NCBI GenBank assembly: GCA_038502055.1
Contig: JAXRKN010000044.1
Span: 2,762,001-2,826,000, forward strand
DNA length: 64,000 nt
Direction: 5' to 3'
Source of the DNA: Tanytarsus gracilentus
Lineage: Eukaryota; Arthropoda; Insecta; Diptera; Chironomidae
Of the stretch, positions 25,001 through 40,000 are shown piece after piece; position 1 is the first letter of the stretch; each line of letters begins with the position of its first letter. The position numbers were made by a program, and so were the translations under genes. The notes below the pieces were generated by a model, which worked only from the letters and a program-made list of their open reading frames with translations, was not told the DNA's origin and did no database searches.

Positions 25001-28000
25001 AGGGAAAATGCGATTAAAGCCATTAAATTGGAATTTCCATGCTTTTGATAATTTCCGCTCATTATTTTGGAGATTGGAAATTTTTTTTGTCTAAATAGGT
25101 GATTCGAAATTGATAAAAATATTAATCATCGATATGATAAAAGATATGAGAAAAAAAATTATTTCCTGAATTATTATAATTCATAGACAGAATATAATTC
25201 CCTGTTGTATTAATATTTTAATTTATGTTGCAATCAAAAAATTTAATTTAATCTTCCACAAAACCCTTAAAACTTTCTTTAGACACTTTTCAGTGTAAAT
25301 CCCATAAAAAAAATCTCCCACACTTTCAATCCCATATTTCGCAACCATATAAAAAATATTTCAATGATATAAATTCGCACTTGGCATTTCTGCCTTTTTC
25401 CTCTTTCTTGCCGCTTCTCTCTTCAAATAATAAAAAGAAAATTTCATTAAATGTTTTATGTGTCTTTACACCAATGCGATGATACACTCGGCATGGATAA
25501 TTTATGAAGAAAATTTTCTGCATTTTCAGAAGGGGAAAAATTATGAAAGTTATTTTCTGTGAGCGGAATAATTTATTTCATTACCAGCCGCTCGCATTTC
25601 TTCGCCTTTGATGATACAGAAAAAATTTCATGATGACATTTTTAGCAATTTCTTTTAATGCGCTTTTAAAATTGACTCATCAAGTTGAATCGATTCTTTC
25701 TTTTCTAAAATGTCAAAATCACAGCGAGTAAAATTTTTTGCTCCAAAAGGCCCCATCGAGAGCATTAGAAAGACCGCAGTCAAGAGAAAGATTGACTAAT
25801 GAGATTTTCGTGCTCTCGCATGTGAGATGAAAGTGATTGACATTGAAATCACATTTTGCAAGCATTTCATTCGCTTTGTGTCTACTTCTTCCAAAGTCCG
25901 GTCGGTTAATTCAATTATAATATGTCGAGGCTAATGTCAATATGATTGAGGAGGTGCCGTGCGTCAATTTATGAGATTTTTTCTCGAAGATGCGAAAATA
26001 AAAAAATTTAAAACAATTGAAAATATTCAAGAAATATCTCAAGACATAACTTTCGAAAATTTCCTTTCCACCTGTCTACATTGATTTTCTGCTCCATTTT
26101 ATTAAAGTTTGCCGCATGTCAATTTTTACTTTCATCCAATTTCAATTCTTTCTTTTTGCTTCACGAGTTTTCACCTGCTGTTTAATAATCTCAGATGCAA
26201 TCAGGGAAATGGCTTTGAGGACAGCATAGGCATTCACAAGAAGATTGTCATCACGTCACGACATAAAAACATGAACAATCAAATTTTTTATTGTAGGTCG
26301 ACTAGAGGATTTTTTATTGCATCTTCATCGAGTGTGTGCAATTTTTATCTCCATAATTGATAAAAATACAAATTGCAAAATAAACCACGTGCGCTAAAGT
26401 CGTAAACATGATTTTTATGCCACGACAAAAAACGAAATTGTCGCACGTTCGAGCGGAAAAAAATCTCTGCATTTCCTTCTTCTTGGCTTACATTGTTGAT
26501 TGTCAGTCTCGAGTGTCATGAGAGGTTTGAGAAAGTGAGAATTGCCCTTTAAGCTTCGATTGTTGATAAAAATTAACTGTAAAATTATTGACAAAAATTC
26601 ACAGCTAAATTTATGAAAATAAAAAAATTAAGTTTTAAAATTTTAAAAATTCAACGTTTTTTTTAAAAAATTAAATTTTTGTGTCTCCACCTTGCATCCT
26701 TCTTTTTACCTCACATTTTATCATGCAAAAATATTTTTTATATGGTGAGAAAAGTTCCCAACAGAGTTTAAAAACTTTAATTCTCATGCCAATTTTTTTT
26801 TCTCTTTCCTGTTTTATCCACAGCTGAGTTCTTCCTTGTATGCTAATTTTTTGTTGGTTTAAAATGTCGGTAAAAATTATTTCATGCATGATAAAACCAT
26901 TTAAATACGAAAAACCATGAATTCACACTGGTTCAGGTATACGTACTTTTTTACCAGCAAAAAAAAATTCAAAGATAACTTGGGTTCAATTTCAAAGAGA
27001 AAATTTAATCATTTTACCCCATTTTGTATGAAAAAACTGCAAATTTGGTTCATTTTTAAAATTGATTTTAAGATAAACGGGCACGAACGGGCACACCAAA
27101 GTGTTTTCATTCGATAGATTTATGCTTTAGCTGTTAGAATTCGAAACTTTTAGAGTAAAGCTTGGTAAAGCTTTTTTCGTAGATCAATTTTTGTGAAGGT
27201 CCGTTTGACGTATTTTGCTTACTCATTTTAAGACAGTTCCAAAGTTTAAAAAAAATTAAATTAAATTTGATAAAAAACTTCAAAGCATGTTCTCGCATTT
27301 TACTTATTTAATTTTAAAATTAAGATGATTGAATCAAAGTTAAAAGGGGTAAACTAAAAAGGTTGTTTTTAGCAATATTATAGTCAGTCACTTTGAACCC
27401 TAAATGCGGCTTAATTTCCCTGGTTCAAAGTGCTGAAAATTTGAGGACTTATAAAGAAAGGTCAGAACTACTTGAAAAATGATGTTTTGTTTCTGAAAAC
27501 AGACCTTGCCTTTTTGGAAAATAATATATATGAAACTGAACCAGTGTGGAATTCAAACTTTTCTCGACACATACATAAATGTTTTTGTAAGAATGTCAAT
27601 GAGCAACTCCCGAAAAATTTCAACATTTTTTATTTTTTTCTCTAAAAATAACCTTTTAAGTCTAATTTAATTTTTTTCATCTTTAGAAAAACGATCATCT
27701 CCACAACAGCCTCAAAATGGACTCACGACGACAACAAATCCCGTTGGTGAGCTCAAAGGTTCTCCACCAGCTAAGAAGATTGTTCCTCGTCGATTGCCAG
27801 CCAACGCGAGTCCACTGCCAACGGAAAAAATGTCGCATAAAGGTGCGTACAAAAAAAGCTTAATTTATTCATTAATAAAATCGATAACCGCAAATGATTA
27901 AAACTGCCCATCACGTATAAATTTAATCGTTGAAATTTATGAGCGTTGTGCTGAAAATTTTAATGAATAATTTAAAATTTTATGCTCACATGTTGCGATT

Positions 28001-31000
28001 TTTAATTACTGATGTAATGGAAAAGTTTTTTTTATTGAAAAGTTGGCATCAAAAATTAATTTTTCATATCTAATAGTAAATAGCGATCAGAACTGAATTT
28101 GTTTGCACTCTGTTGTGTTCGACTCCCTCGGGCAGTATGGACATTCTGAAATAATTGAAAATCATATTAAAATTAATCAATATACAATGTGATAACAAAA
28201 ATATTTACTCAGTGTTAAGCCTCGTGTCAATTTGTGCATGGCATCTTTGCTGATCACATGACCACATTTAAGCTTCATCGGTGGATTTTGTTCAGTACTG
28301 GGAAGCTTCAGAATAGGGCATGTGAATTGTGAATGGTAGCGAAGTTCAGAGCCTAAGTCAATTTCTATTGGCAGTTCATTACGTTCCGACCACACGCCCG
28401 CTACTCGATTCTTTATCATAATTTGTTTAAGGTTCATCAGAGCTGGCAGTGCATAGCATCCACTATTGATGATGATTTCTAGACACGAATCCTTATTAAC
28501 TCCAACAATTTCACATGATTCTTGAAGATAATGGTCTGCAGCATCCATCCAAAGTTCCTCATTGAACAAACTACTGTATGGAGTGTTTTGAAAGCCATTA
28601 GGAAGACCAATATAGATGAGACAACCCATTAACATCTGAATTTCTTTCTCGAAGCGATTAATGAACTTGTTGAAGTTTTTACGTGTGTAAGCGATTGCCT
28701 CGGCTTGTGAATTAACACCTTGCTCGAGCAGCTGTAAATATGCTAAACGATGCAATTTAAACTCGAGAGCACTCTTTCTCTCATCCAGCTGTGACGAATA
28801 TTGTTTTACCCATTCGATTGCCGGGCACAAGTTTCTCCGCGTTATCGCTTCGTAGTTCTGATATAGGTCCGCAAAAAGTTCGAGATGAATGTCCTCTTCT
28901 GGGGGCAATAAACTCTCTTGAACGAGAGTATTTGCAACTTCGTTTAACCCTTGGCGATAGAAGTGTTCAGAAATGACCTGATTTAAGATTTCCAAATGCT
29001 TTTCTGAGTCGAAGAGATCCATGGGAGCGATACTTTGGTAGTCAGCTGCAAAGTTCCTATCGATGGCCTTTCCAACTTTTGAAACACAAGCGTGAAGATT
29101 TCGATGCGACTGCGAAACTTGAGTTAGTTTGTTTTTGCATCGCGTCAGTACATTTTTCAATTCTGTTGATTGTTCTTCCGAAATTCTTGATTCGCTGTCG
29201 CGTTTGTCTAAAACACAACACAAAGAGAGAGACTCAATTAAGCCCAAATGACATTGAACGAACAAAATTTTACTCACTAAGACTCGCCTTGCAAACTTCC
29301 AAAACACTTTTAATCTCATCAATCGTGCACATCGTCTCATTCTTGATGTCTGTGAATTTTGTAATAACTTTATCGATCTCTTTCTCTACCGACTCGCAGG
29401 CTAAATAATCGTCCATTGTTGAATATAATGATTTTTTTAAACGATTTGAATAAAAACTCTTGTAAAAAGGGGTGCGAGGCTTTTCTACAAAAAAGTAAAT
29501 GGTGTTGCGATCGGTGGGGAGATTTAGAAGCTCTGGGTTTAAAAAATTTAAAACCGTTATTTTTACGATGAGAACAAAGTGAAACATTTTTTTAAAAATA
29601 ATTTGCAATTCAATTAAATGGCTGATTTTAAATGCTTCCGCTTACAAATTGACGAAATATACTTTTAATTGCCGTTTTGAATTTATAATTAGTAAAATTT
29701 AAAAAATAATAACAAAATTTGATATTTCAATAATTTTGTTCGAATCTTTAACTTTATTCAAATATTTTTTTTTAAATACAATTTAACTCAAATTTTTTGC
29801 TTTTAAAAAATTAAAAACAATCCTAAAATTTAAATTTGAGTCATTAGTCATCTCTTTAACACCATTCCCATGGCCAAGAACAAAAGCATATAAATAAAAA
29901 TAGCTTAAATAATTAAGATGATCCACATTTCCTTCACGATTTCACTCTTTTTCTGAAAAATTATCTCTTTCTCTCTCTTGGACGCCGAGTAATTAAAATC
30001 GCAGCACGAAATCATAATGTGAGTCATGTGCAAGGTTGATGCAAAAATAGATGAAATTCTCTTTTACTCCACATCTGTTCATAATTTTTTCATAAATGCG
30101 CAAATTTAGTGCGAGAGAAAAAAAATTGAATTTATGAATATTTTCCTTGTCTTAAGTCATCTAATGTTTGCTCAATAAATTCACGACAAAATGTTGAGAT
30201 TTACGACAATCTCATTTTCCTCTTCATCATCGTTTGAATTTATCACCACTTGATGATAATAATTATAGTATATTTAAGTGGAGAGAGAGATAAATTTGCA
30301 GGTACTTGACGAAAGTGTATGAGAAATGTGCATTGAGATTGATTTACAAGAGGCAGATGAAAATTACACAACCACGACTTCGCGTAACTTTAAATACATT
30401 AATATTTTCTAAAATTATTTTAACAAATTTGATGAAACCTAAATCCCTCAAACATGGTCATTATCAAGATAATCCAACGCTTCACTGAATGTACAAAATC
30501 GTAGAAAGATTTTCTTCACAATTGATTCAAATATGGACAGGTTTAGATTTCATTTCTGCTACTTATGTTGACACCCGAAGGCTGCCATCTATCATATACA
30601 TGTCTCTATAAGGCAAAATTGTAATTAAGTAATGTTTCTCAACATTTCGCGCCACTGTGGATTTTGGACATTTCAATCCTGAATTCGCGAAACCTATCAT
30701 TTTAAAATTTAAATGATAATGCGTTGAATAAATATCACACGAGCCGCCCACGGTCACAATGAAGAATTTAATTGATTTTAAACGATCTGCAGAAAAGGAA
30801 ATTATTCTCATGAGGAATGTTGCGCAACTCGATATTTGTTTTATTTGGACATGAGTGGCAATTTCTCACTCAATCGGACCGCACAGTGATGATTTATAAT
30901 AAATTTCCTTTTACAACTACTGAATGGATCATTCAATGCGTTTTTATGTGATATTAACACCTCTTTTATGAATGGTCAAAGACATTTTGTTGTGTCCAAG

Positions 31001-34000
31001 GTGGATTTTGCAGGGATTTTACCGTAATGGTTGTGGCTGTGCGCCAATTACGTCACGGCACATGTTGGTTTAATTTAAGTGAGATTAACAGATATTCGCA
31101 GCATGTTCACTTCTTGTTCTTCCCATTTTGTCAAATTATAACATCAAAGATTTCACTTAAGAGATCAAAATCTCCCCGTAAAAAAACTTTTTTCACTTTT
31201 CATTTCGACATGGCTACCGTTGATGACTATCTATCTGGCTACTGACTTAAAACATGATGATCATTTAAAGAATTTCACTATTTTCACTGCCATGAAATTT
31301 CTACGTGAAAAAAATATTCCGTTATGGTGCCGCGAACATTTGCAAACAACATGCCGAAAAAATAAAGCAAAACTGTGTTTGTTCTCAACAACTCGCGCGA
31401 AATGCGATTTTCATGTGAAATTAAAAGGCGTAAGACATCTTTCTAAAAAATGTACGAAAGAAAGTAAAAAATTAAAATTTTGAAGCTAGTTCAGGGGATG
31501 GAAAATTTTTGTTGTAGAATTTACAAATTATCCGAAAATAAAATTTTTTAATGAATCGATTTAAAAAGAGAAAGAACATCAAAAAATAATTTTCATTTCA
31601 CTGTTGCTGATGAGCATCGAAACACATTTCAAAAAATTATTAAAATTAAACCAAATATCAATCAAAAAAAAATCATGCCGTCAATAGAAAAATATCCAAA
31701 AAAAGTAGGATCGAAAGAAGAAGAAATCTAAAGTGCAATACACACCGCACGAAGAGGAGAGGAGAAAAAAAATTCAGTGCTATTGTTCGATTAGTCGGTC
31801 GAGTAACGTGCTATGTGAATGAAGATTGTCGGCTCGGTGCTGGAATAAAAATTTCTTTTTTGCCACGGTTCTCATAAAATGGGCTTAAATCGCTTGCTAT
31901 CGCTATCAAAAAGCAACGTGCTATCAGATATTAACAAGTCGAGTGACAAGTCAAGCAAAAAATGCTCAAAAATCAAATCAGAATCGAAGGAAAAGTGTAA
32001 AAGTTCCAAGTCTGATGTCGTCGAGACACAAAAAATCGATAAGGCATTGGAAAATGGAAAAAGTACTACGACAGCTAAAAGATCAATGCTGTGGACATTA
32101 AGGATAACTAACAAGAGTAAAAGTGGATTAAAGAAAGGTAAAAAAATATTTAAATATTTATGAGCGAGAGTCTGATCGAAGTTAATTATATATTCAACAT
32201 AATTTAACCTCATAAAGCGATTTTAACCTCGCAAAATCAATATTACTCGCATTAACAGAAATGAGGTCATAGAAATGTCCGAAAACATTCACAACCTAAA
32301 ATTTGTTGCATTTAAGGGCATTTCGAAAAGTGGTGGTGACTCATTGCGAATCTTCAGCTCATGCGCAGAACGAAAATTATGCGAAAATTTCAAGAACATA
32401 TGTCGCCATGTGCGGGTATTTTGAAATTCTAATTTCCAGCATTTTTTAAATTTATTGAATGGCAATAAATATCGAGGATAACATGGCGCTCCATTCGATT
32501 AGATTCATGTCCATTAATTTCAATTTGAATTTTATAGTCGACCATGCGGCACGAGCTGAGTGACAACATCATCATCTGGTCGATCGAAAAATATTATTTT
32601 GACAGCTTCGAAGTAAAAATAAGAAAATCACGAATAATGCGGGCCTCGATGAAAGATTTGAAGCCGTCAATCGCCAATCTTGAAAGTTTTCTTCAATTTT
32701 TTTAAAGAGAAATTTTTTACGATTGCTTTCAATGCACGATAATATCGAGCACTTTGTTGTTGCTAATCTTTGAATTCAAAAGTAATTAAATTGCAATCAG
32801 AAGAGCCACGATTTTGATTTTTTAACCATTATTATACGGTTTCTTAAGTCTTATGCTTCGTTAAACGTTATTTTAGTTTTGCACTGCGAAAAGTTCATCC
32901 GTGTGGAAATAAGCAAGTTCATTGAGTAGCCATCAGTAAAATAATTGAATAGTAAAATGAAGATTAAAAAGCAAATCCGACGTGTAAGATTTAAAAAAAA
33001 TGAATGAAATAAATATTATGGAAGAGAATTTAATAGTTTTTAAAATAATTTCTTTCGCTTCATTACAAAGTTATAAAAATTTTGAGATAAAAGATTTCTC
33101 ACAAACACGGTTCGATTCCTAAATTTCCTAAAGAATTGTAGGCGATGGTTAAAAAAAAGTGGAACTCTCTTTGTAACGAAAATTTAAGATTTAAACTTAC
33201 TGAATGCAAAAAAAAAGTGCGGGAAATTTTTTCACCTGCAAGATTAAGATTCAGCGAACTGATTCAGCTAAAAATCACCTGTGAGATTTAAATTAAACGT
33301 TATGAATTGTAAAACTAAATAATTTAATTAACTTTTGGAGCATTTTATATGCTAAAAATGTGTTTTACATAATTAGAAAGACTTATAAAGTCACAAAGAA
33401 CGTTGGCAAAAGAATGTGTTTCATATTATTGAAGATTTAAGTTTTCTTTAGAGTCAACCAAAAAGTTCCACTTTTTTAAGAGTTAGTAATCGAACAAACA
33501 AAAATCTTTAAAAATAAAAATAAAAAAAATTACGCATTCTTTAGATGATATTGATTATTTTTAATATAAATAAGAGGATAAAGAACAGGAAAAACATTTT
33601 TAAGGAATTTTTACTTCAATATTTATAGTGAAAATCGAGTGCTGAATAATAAATTACTAACTCTTAAAAATTTTTTAACCATCGCCTGTACTAAACCCTT
33701 TATTGACTGCATTTTTTTTGTAAACTTGAGTTCGAATCTCAGTAAAACAATTTTATTTTTTTAAACGCCATTGAGCACTTGACACGCTAACTGTCGGCAT
33801 CTCAAATGCACGCGCCAAATCTCATACAATAAATCTCAATTGAAGTCAACGAGAGAATATAGCGAAAAATTTACAGTATAAAGAGCATTTATTTTATGCG
33901 GAATTTTCATTCAACTGTTTGTCGTGATATGGATAGAGAGAGAAGTATTCAATAATTTATATACAGGAATTCTTATTAATGTAATAAAATGTAATAAATA

Positions 34001-37000
34001 AATTCAACAGAATTAGCCAAAGATTTAGAAAGTTTCAAATGGAACAAAACGAAAAATGAAATTTTTAAACAAATTACCGTTAAATTAGATTTTTTTAGCT
34101 CTCAAAACCTTCGCGTCACTTACCCTTTTTTTTATTTCGTCCATGTCGTAGAAAATATGAAAATATTTTTTCAATATGTTTAATTGTTTAAAACGTTATT
34201 AATCTCCATTCAATTAAATGAGGAAATTAAATTTCAATTCCAATTTTCATCAGACTCAAACTTAAAAAAAAATAAATTTAACTTTCTTTGCTTATTCAAA
34301 TATTCCAAGCAACATTATCTCTCATGTGTTATGCATATTAATTTTTTATGTTCATTTATGTTCCTACCCACAAAAAGTAAAAATCTATGCATAAAATTTT
34401 ATGCGAAACGAACACACGTGCATTGACTTCGCAATATTGCGTGACACCGATTTGGCGAAAAATTTTGTCGTCGATCAACAAAGCCATGCTTGCATATTTA
34501 CGAAGCTGAGACAACTCAACTTGAAAATGCCAACTTTGTGCGTGGCGAAATTTAGATCAGTATAAAAAAGTTGCAGTAGAGCACAAAAAGTTAACGATCG
34601 TGGAATAATTTTTCAGTCTCACTTTTTGATGTGCAAATTCACATCTGATTTTCCGTTCTATGATCATCGAAGCAGGAACTGTCAATTGCATGCATGCATC
34701 CGTAGATGCCTTTTCTCTCTCTCAATCTCTAATGACGTAATTGAGAGCTTTTTTAAATTTTTTGCGCGCTCTGTTTTGTTTTTATGTTTTTTTTTATTCA
34801 ATGATATATTTTTAGTTTTTCCTCTCTCATCGCAATTCTCTCTGTGTATGTTTTTTTTTCGTATCCACGGCGCGGGCATTAATCTCTCTCAGTTGCGATC
34901 AAGACGTTGTGGAAGAAAAACAATTGTCGAGCGGGTGCTGTGTGTTATGTACAAGAAGAAGAATTTACATGGAAGAATCTTTTGAGAATGTGGAATTAGA
35001 CAAAATAGAGAAATTAGTGCTTAATTGGAAAAAATAGAAACGCAAATGAGTGCTATTGTACTATAATTAGTGGAGAATTGTTCTTTTTTCGGATGCTTAA
35101 TCAAATATAAGTTCCTTTATCTGTGCGTATGCGTGTGAAAAAACAAAGTTGATGACTAAAATTTAAAAAAAAATATTTTTTAAAAAATATTTAAAAATTT
35201 AAAAACATCAAAATGTGATCAAAAAATTTAAGTAATTCGACAAAAATGTCAGCCGAGTGTCGAAGTTTTAATTTTATTAATTTATGACTTGACAAGTGAG
35301 AAATTCTCTTTATGAATAACGTCCACAATTATTGTGTCATCAAAAGTGATTTTATAAAAATTACGCTCAATGAACACTCAAAAAACCTAAAGACGCGTAA
35401 AATCTCAAAGTACCGCAAAGTGGAATAAAATAACTTTATTTGTTTCTGCTCATAAATCGAGCGTGCTTTGAATGCACAAGAGAAGAAGAAAATTCATATC
35501 GGGGTCGAGGAATGATGAATGGAGTGCAAGTCGCCAATTTTAATTGAAACATTTAATTATCATTGCATAATTGTAAGCGACGTCATTGTGTAAATATTCA
35601 TTCAATTAACTTTGACTAATTGCTCGCGTATTCATATTTTTTTATGTTGAGTTCCGCGAGACAAAAAAGAGCTTTTTTTATTATTTCAATTTAATATTGG
35701 GCTCTCTCGAGTGGACCTTCAAGCATCACATTTCAACACGCTGTTTTATGTGACATTCAGCAACAACAACTTTAGTGGAGAAGCAGTTCCCACTCGAAAA
35801 AAAATCTCCAGTAGTCTCAACATCTGGAATCTGTTGAAAGATGAATTGAAAAATATTTTCGCCTTATAAAAAAAAACTCTTAAACCTGACGTGCTTCTCA
35901 ATTGGATAGTTTTGATAGGAAGACCGCTAATGTTCATTGATAGCAACGGTAAGTTACAGTTTGTGCAGCAGCAAAAAAGATATATTTTAGTTATTAACTT
36001 AAAAAATCAACCGAGGAAAATATTTTCTAAAGTAATTGTCTGAACATGTTGAGATTAAATACATCTGGAATATAATTGCTAATAACGGTCTTGAGTTGGA
36101 TGAAAAAAATGGTTCAATAGGTGCGAAATATTTTACTTAAAAAATTCTAACAATTTTTATGAGCATGCGGATGTTTATGATCACACTCTCATGTATTATT
36201 TTTGGAAATTGCTTTGCTCTTTAGAATAATAATTAAAGTCACTTCCGCTCTCTCCCAAGTCTCATTGGACTCAATTAGGCTTTTTAAAAAATTAATTAAC
36301 AAAAAGCAACGCGCGAAAAATTGCGCATTTAGGAAGAGCAGAAAAAACTTGTTTTTCCCTAAAGCATGAAGATTTTTTCATTCATGCTTACAAATACAAA
36401 AATTAATTTTAATTTAATTAAACGCAACACTTTTTCATGTATCAAAGACGGCTTAATTGATTCGATGAATTAACAAAAGGAAAATAAAATTCGTGCATGG
36501 AATTTCTTGTAAAGTGTGAAATTAATTTCAAAGAATGTTTAATGAACTCGTTAAAAAATCCTTGATCGTAATTTTTGCACTATAATCGAAAATTTTCACT
36601 TTCGAGGAGAGAAAATTTTTCTGTCGCACTGCCAAAACTGAGCCACATGATAAACTTTTTATTTGAGAAAGCGAAGGTCGATCAATGTCTCGAGTTTCAT
36701 ATGAAACAAAATTTAATTCTCTTTTCTATCACTTTGGGTGAAAACAAAAAAAATGAAATAAAAATATTTTTAACATTTTTTTCCACGCCTTGAATTTTCA
36801 TAAAATATTTTAGTAAATTCTTTTTTTCCGTTTCCGAGCACGCGTTTGGTGTTTTATAATATTTTTTGTTGTTCTAACACTCGAAAATCCTTTCCATTAG
36901 CTTTTCCGGTCGCTTTCATTTTTACTGCGCACTAATTTATGTTAATTGCAACATAAACAAAAAATGCAATTAAGGGTGCCGAATGCCAAATGAAGGAAGT

Positions 37001-40000
37001 AACAAAATAAATGATCTAGCCGCAATTTACTTCCATTACAGTTCATTCACAATTTACTTTTTTAAAATAGGCATTAAAATGACTTGTCGAGACATGATTT
37101 TTATAAACTTTAAATACTCTCTAATGCAAATGATACAATTTGAGGCGCGCATGAATTAATTAATTCATCATAACTCGGTCGATGACATAGTGGATTGAGA
37201 AAATAAGTAATTCAACCTAGATTGAGATCAATTGAAATGCTATTGATACAAAATTACTCGAGATGGGCAATTTCTTTGCTATCAAAATCTCGACAGATTT
37301 TTCAATTGATTTGAATTTATTTTTAATATAATTAAATATTGTAGGACTTCAGCGAGTGGAAACTCTCATCAAAAAAATTCGTTAAATTTTCAATTAACTG
37401 CTAATTCACTCGAATTAAAGATTTAAAAATTCCGTTACATGTGTCGCACCCATCTTGTAATCACTCACACATCTCTTCTTCATATCTAACGGAGAAAACA
37501 AAGCATAATTTTCATTCTCGTGCGCGCATGGTAAAAAGATTGTAATTTTAAACTTGAATTTGAAGAGATTTAGTTCAGCAACAGTGATTTGCGGTCATCT
37601 GAGAGGTCTGTTAGCTAGTGAAAACTTATGGAACGCTGCCAAGTGAGCGTAAAATCACTCTAAAAACTGACTCATCTCACGCTCGATGTTGATATTGAAA
37701 ATATTGTGTGTAAGATATCTGTTCGGAGCGGTGAATGATGGCAGGCACCCACATAAAAAGATCGCGATCATTAAACGCGTTTACATGCGAAATTATAAAT
37801 TTTGTTTTTAAGGAAATTACGCCGAGGGCATAATAAATCTGTCAAATGTGCGTCGCAAATTTTTGATGGATCGCTTGAATAAAGAAATTAAATTTTTGGA
37901 AAATGAAACTCCTACATAATTAAAAATACCTTTTTAAAACAAAACCGTTAAATTTTCAAACAATTGTGTCTCCATAAATCACCTCGTGATCGCTTTTTAT
38001 TGGTCTTACTGCTTGGGAATTTTCCAACATATTTTCATCATTGTGTCGCACAATAAATCAAAGTGAAATGTTGCGATCTCATCAAGAAAATCTCTTGCAA
38101 CTTGTAATTATGATACAAAAGATGTTGAACGTTACAGTTCGTGATGCAACCTCGTGTGCCTTACACATCTAGCATAAATTTAATTTTTATCGGAAATTCT
38201 ATACGGCTATAAATTTTCCTCCGCATGCAACAAATAAAAGAAACAATTGAAGATGAACTTCCATCCAAATGAAAGAGGTTCATTGTGGCAACATTTCTAA
38301 TGAGGAAATTAAGTCATCGCATTAAGATGCTGATGATATGCAATAGGAAATAAATTTACAAATAGCATAATTAAATTTCCACTCAATGACACGAAAATCA
38401 CTTGCGCGCACGTCCTTGACTGACATTTTTTACCGACATCTACTAGCTGTTATTACTTTAATAAGAAACTTATCACTCACGGCCGATCAATCATAAATGG
38501 AAGTGAATTAAATTGTGGGCTTTATTTTATCGATTTTTCTATTTTGATGCAACAAATGAATTTGAGTTTTGATAAACTTTAATATTATCGATTTTTATTT
38601 CAAATTGAACATGACACACCATAAAGCCGCCATGCGGTTTCACCGATCTGATTTAATTTTCCTGCGAGCGGTTTGTTTTATCATCCATTAAACTTTATGA
38701 GATCAAGAAAATATTTCAAATTTTTTATCGTGTTTTTGAATATCCCGCGATGAGCATGACTCAATTCTGAAACATGAGAACATTATAATTGCTGTTCTAC
38801 ACCTACAATGCATTTCGAGTGAAAACAACATGCAACAAATTTTCCACGCTGGAATTTCCTCCATAAAATTTCTTTCGCTCCTCGTTAAAAAGAAGTTTCT
38901 GTTTAGGAAATGACGATTTGATATTTGAAACCTACCGCAATTGGATACCATTTGAGTTGTTTCCATTTCAATCATCATGTGCGAGAATATTTTTGGGTTA
39001 ATTACAAATTTCTAGCATCGACACGGCGTGCGCTAGTCAGACGATAAAAGAAAAAGAAAATCGAATATAAATTTGTATGTGAGTTATGAGACGAAAATTT
39101 TCTTTTTGTTTTTATCCAATGAAAAAATCGTGATGAAGAAATTACTAGGGATGGAAACTTGAATATAACAAAGAAGATTTAGATTACCATTTTGTCAAAT
39201 TTAATCTTAAGATTTAAGTTTTTAATCCAACTGTCTAGCCCTTGATGATAAACCTAAAAATTTCATCACAAACATCCGATCGCATGTATCGTGTGTCAAA
39301 AAAAATATCATACACACTTTAATTGCTTCAAAACATCCATTTGATCGCTGTTTACATTTTCCTCGCTCTCATATCTCGTGCCACTCTGAAAGAAAATTTC
39401 CCTCTGAAAAAATGATAAATTATTTGCTTACACGAAAAATCTTATGCTGTTACGATATTTCTGTTTATTTCAAATTATTATAATGGAATGGTAATGATCA
39501 GTTTGATGTTTGTACGAATGTCTTGATAATTATTTGAGGAACTTGCCGCGTGCTAAATGTTAGAAGTAAAATTTTTTTGAATGCTCACAAGAAATAGAAT
39601 CCGTATGGGTTCATCTCACGAAGATCATCCTTGGCATAGCGAAGAACTTCCTTTGGTGCTGACGCTTGAGTCTCGCCATCCTTCATTTCGACTTTGATAT
39701 CGGGAGCTTCGTTGACGAATTGAGCACGTTCGCAGCATTTGGTTGCAACTTCACGATTGGCGGTGCTCTTGAAAACCGGACGAGGGCTCCATGCGAATGA
39801 TCTCGGCTTGAATGTGCATTTTCGCTTGTTCTTCGACTCTTGAGCCTTTTTGCGTGCCTCTTGTTCGGCCAAAAACTCCATGATGCGACGTTGCTTGTCA
39901 CGACGTGCTGCCAACTCTTTGCGCGTCAATTTGTAGCGACCATCAGGAAGGTACTCGACACTGGTGACACTCACGTTGGCCATGCTCTCGGCAAGTGACG

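Larger units (their letters stand above)
32138..39584. other. Long intronic stretch with repeats and possible further promoters
   Basis: No coding exon was recognised. It includes the TIR element at 33141-33686, B-box-like motifs near 33109 and 33729, a foldback unit at 39145-39245, and initiator-like strings near 34889 (TCTCTCAGTTGCGATC) and 37575 (TTAGTTCAGCAACAG). The last two could be non-coding first exons of further isoforms; I found no good donor to support either. Confidence 0.35.

Noticed and set aside
31872..32213. 113-codon minus-strand frame opposite the 31879 exon
   Set aside because: It is the antisense shadow of the Lys/Ser-rich exon and has no splice or promoter context of its own.
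34626..34985. 119-codon frame overlapping an initiator-like sequence
   Set aside because: Residues are dominated by Phe, Leu and Ser from T-rich DNA; the initiator lies inside the frame, so it is more likely a non-coding 5' exon, if anything.
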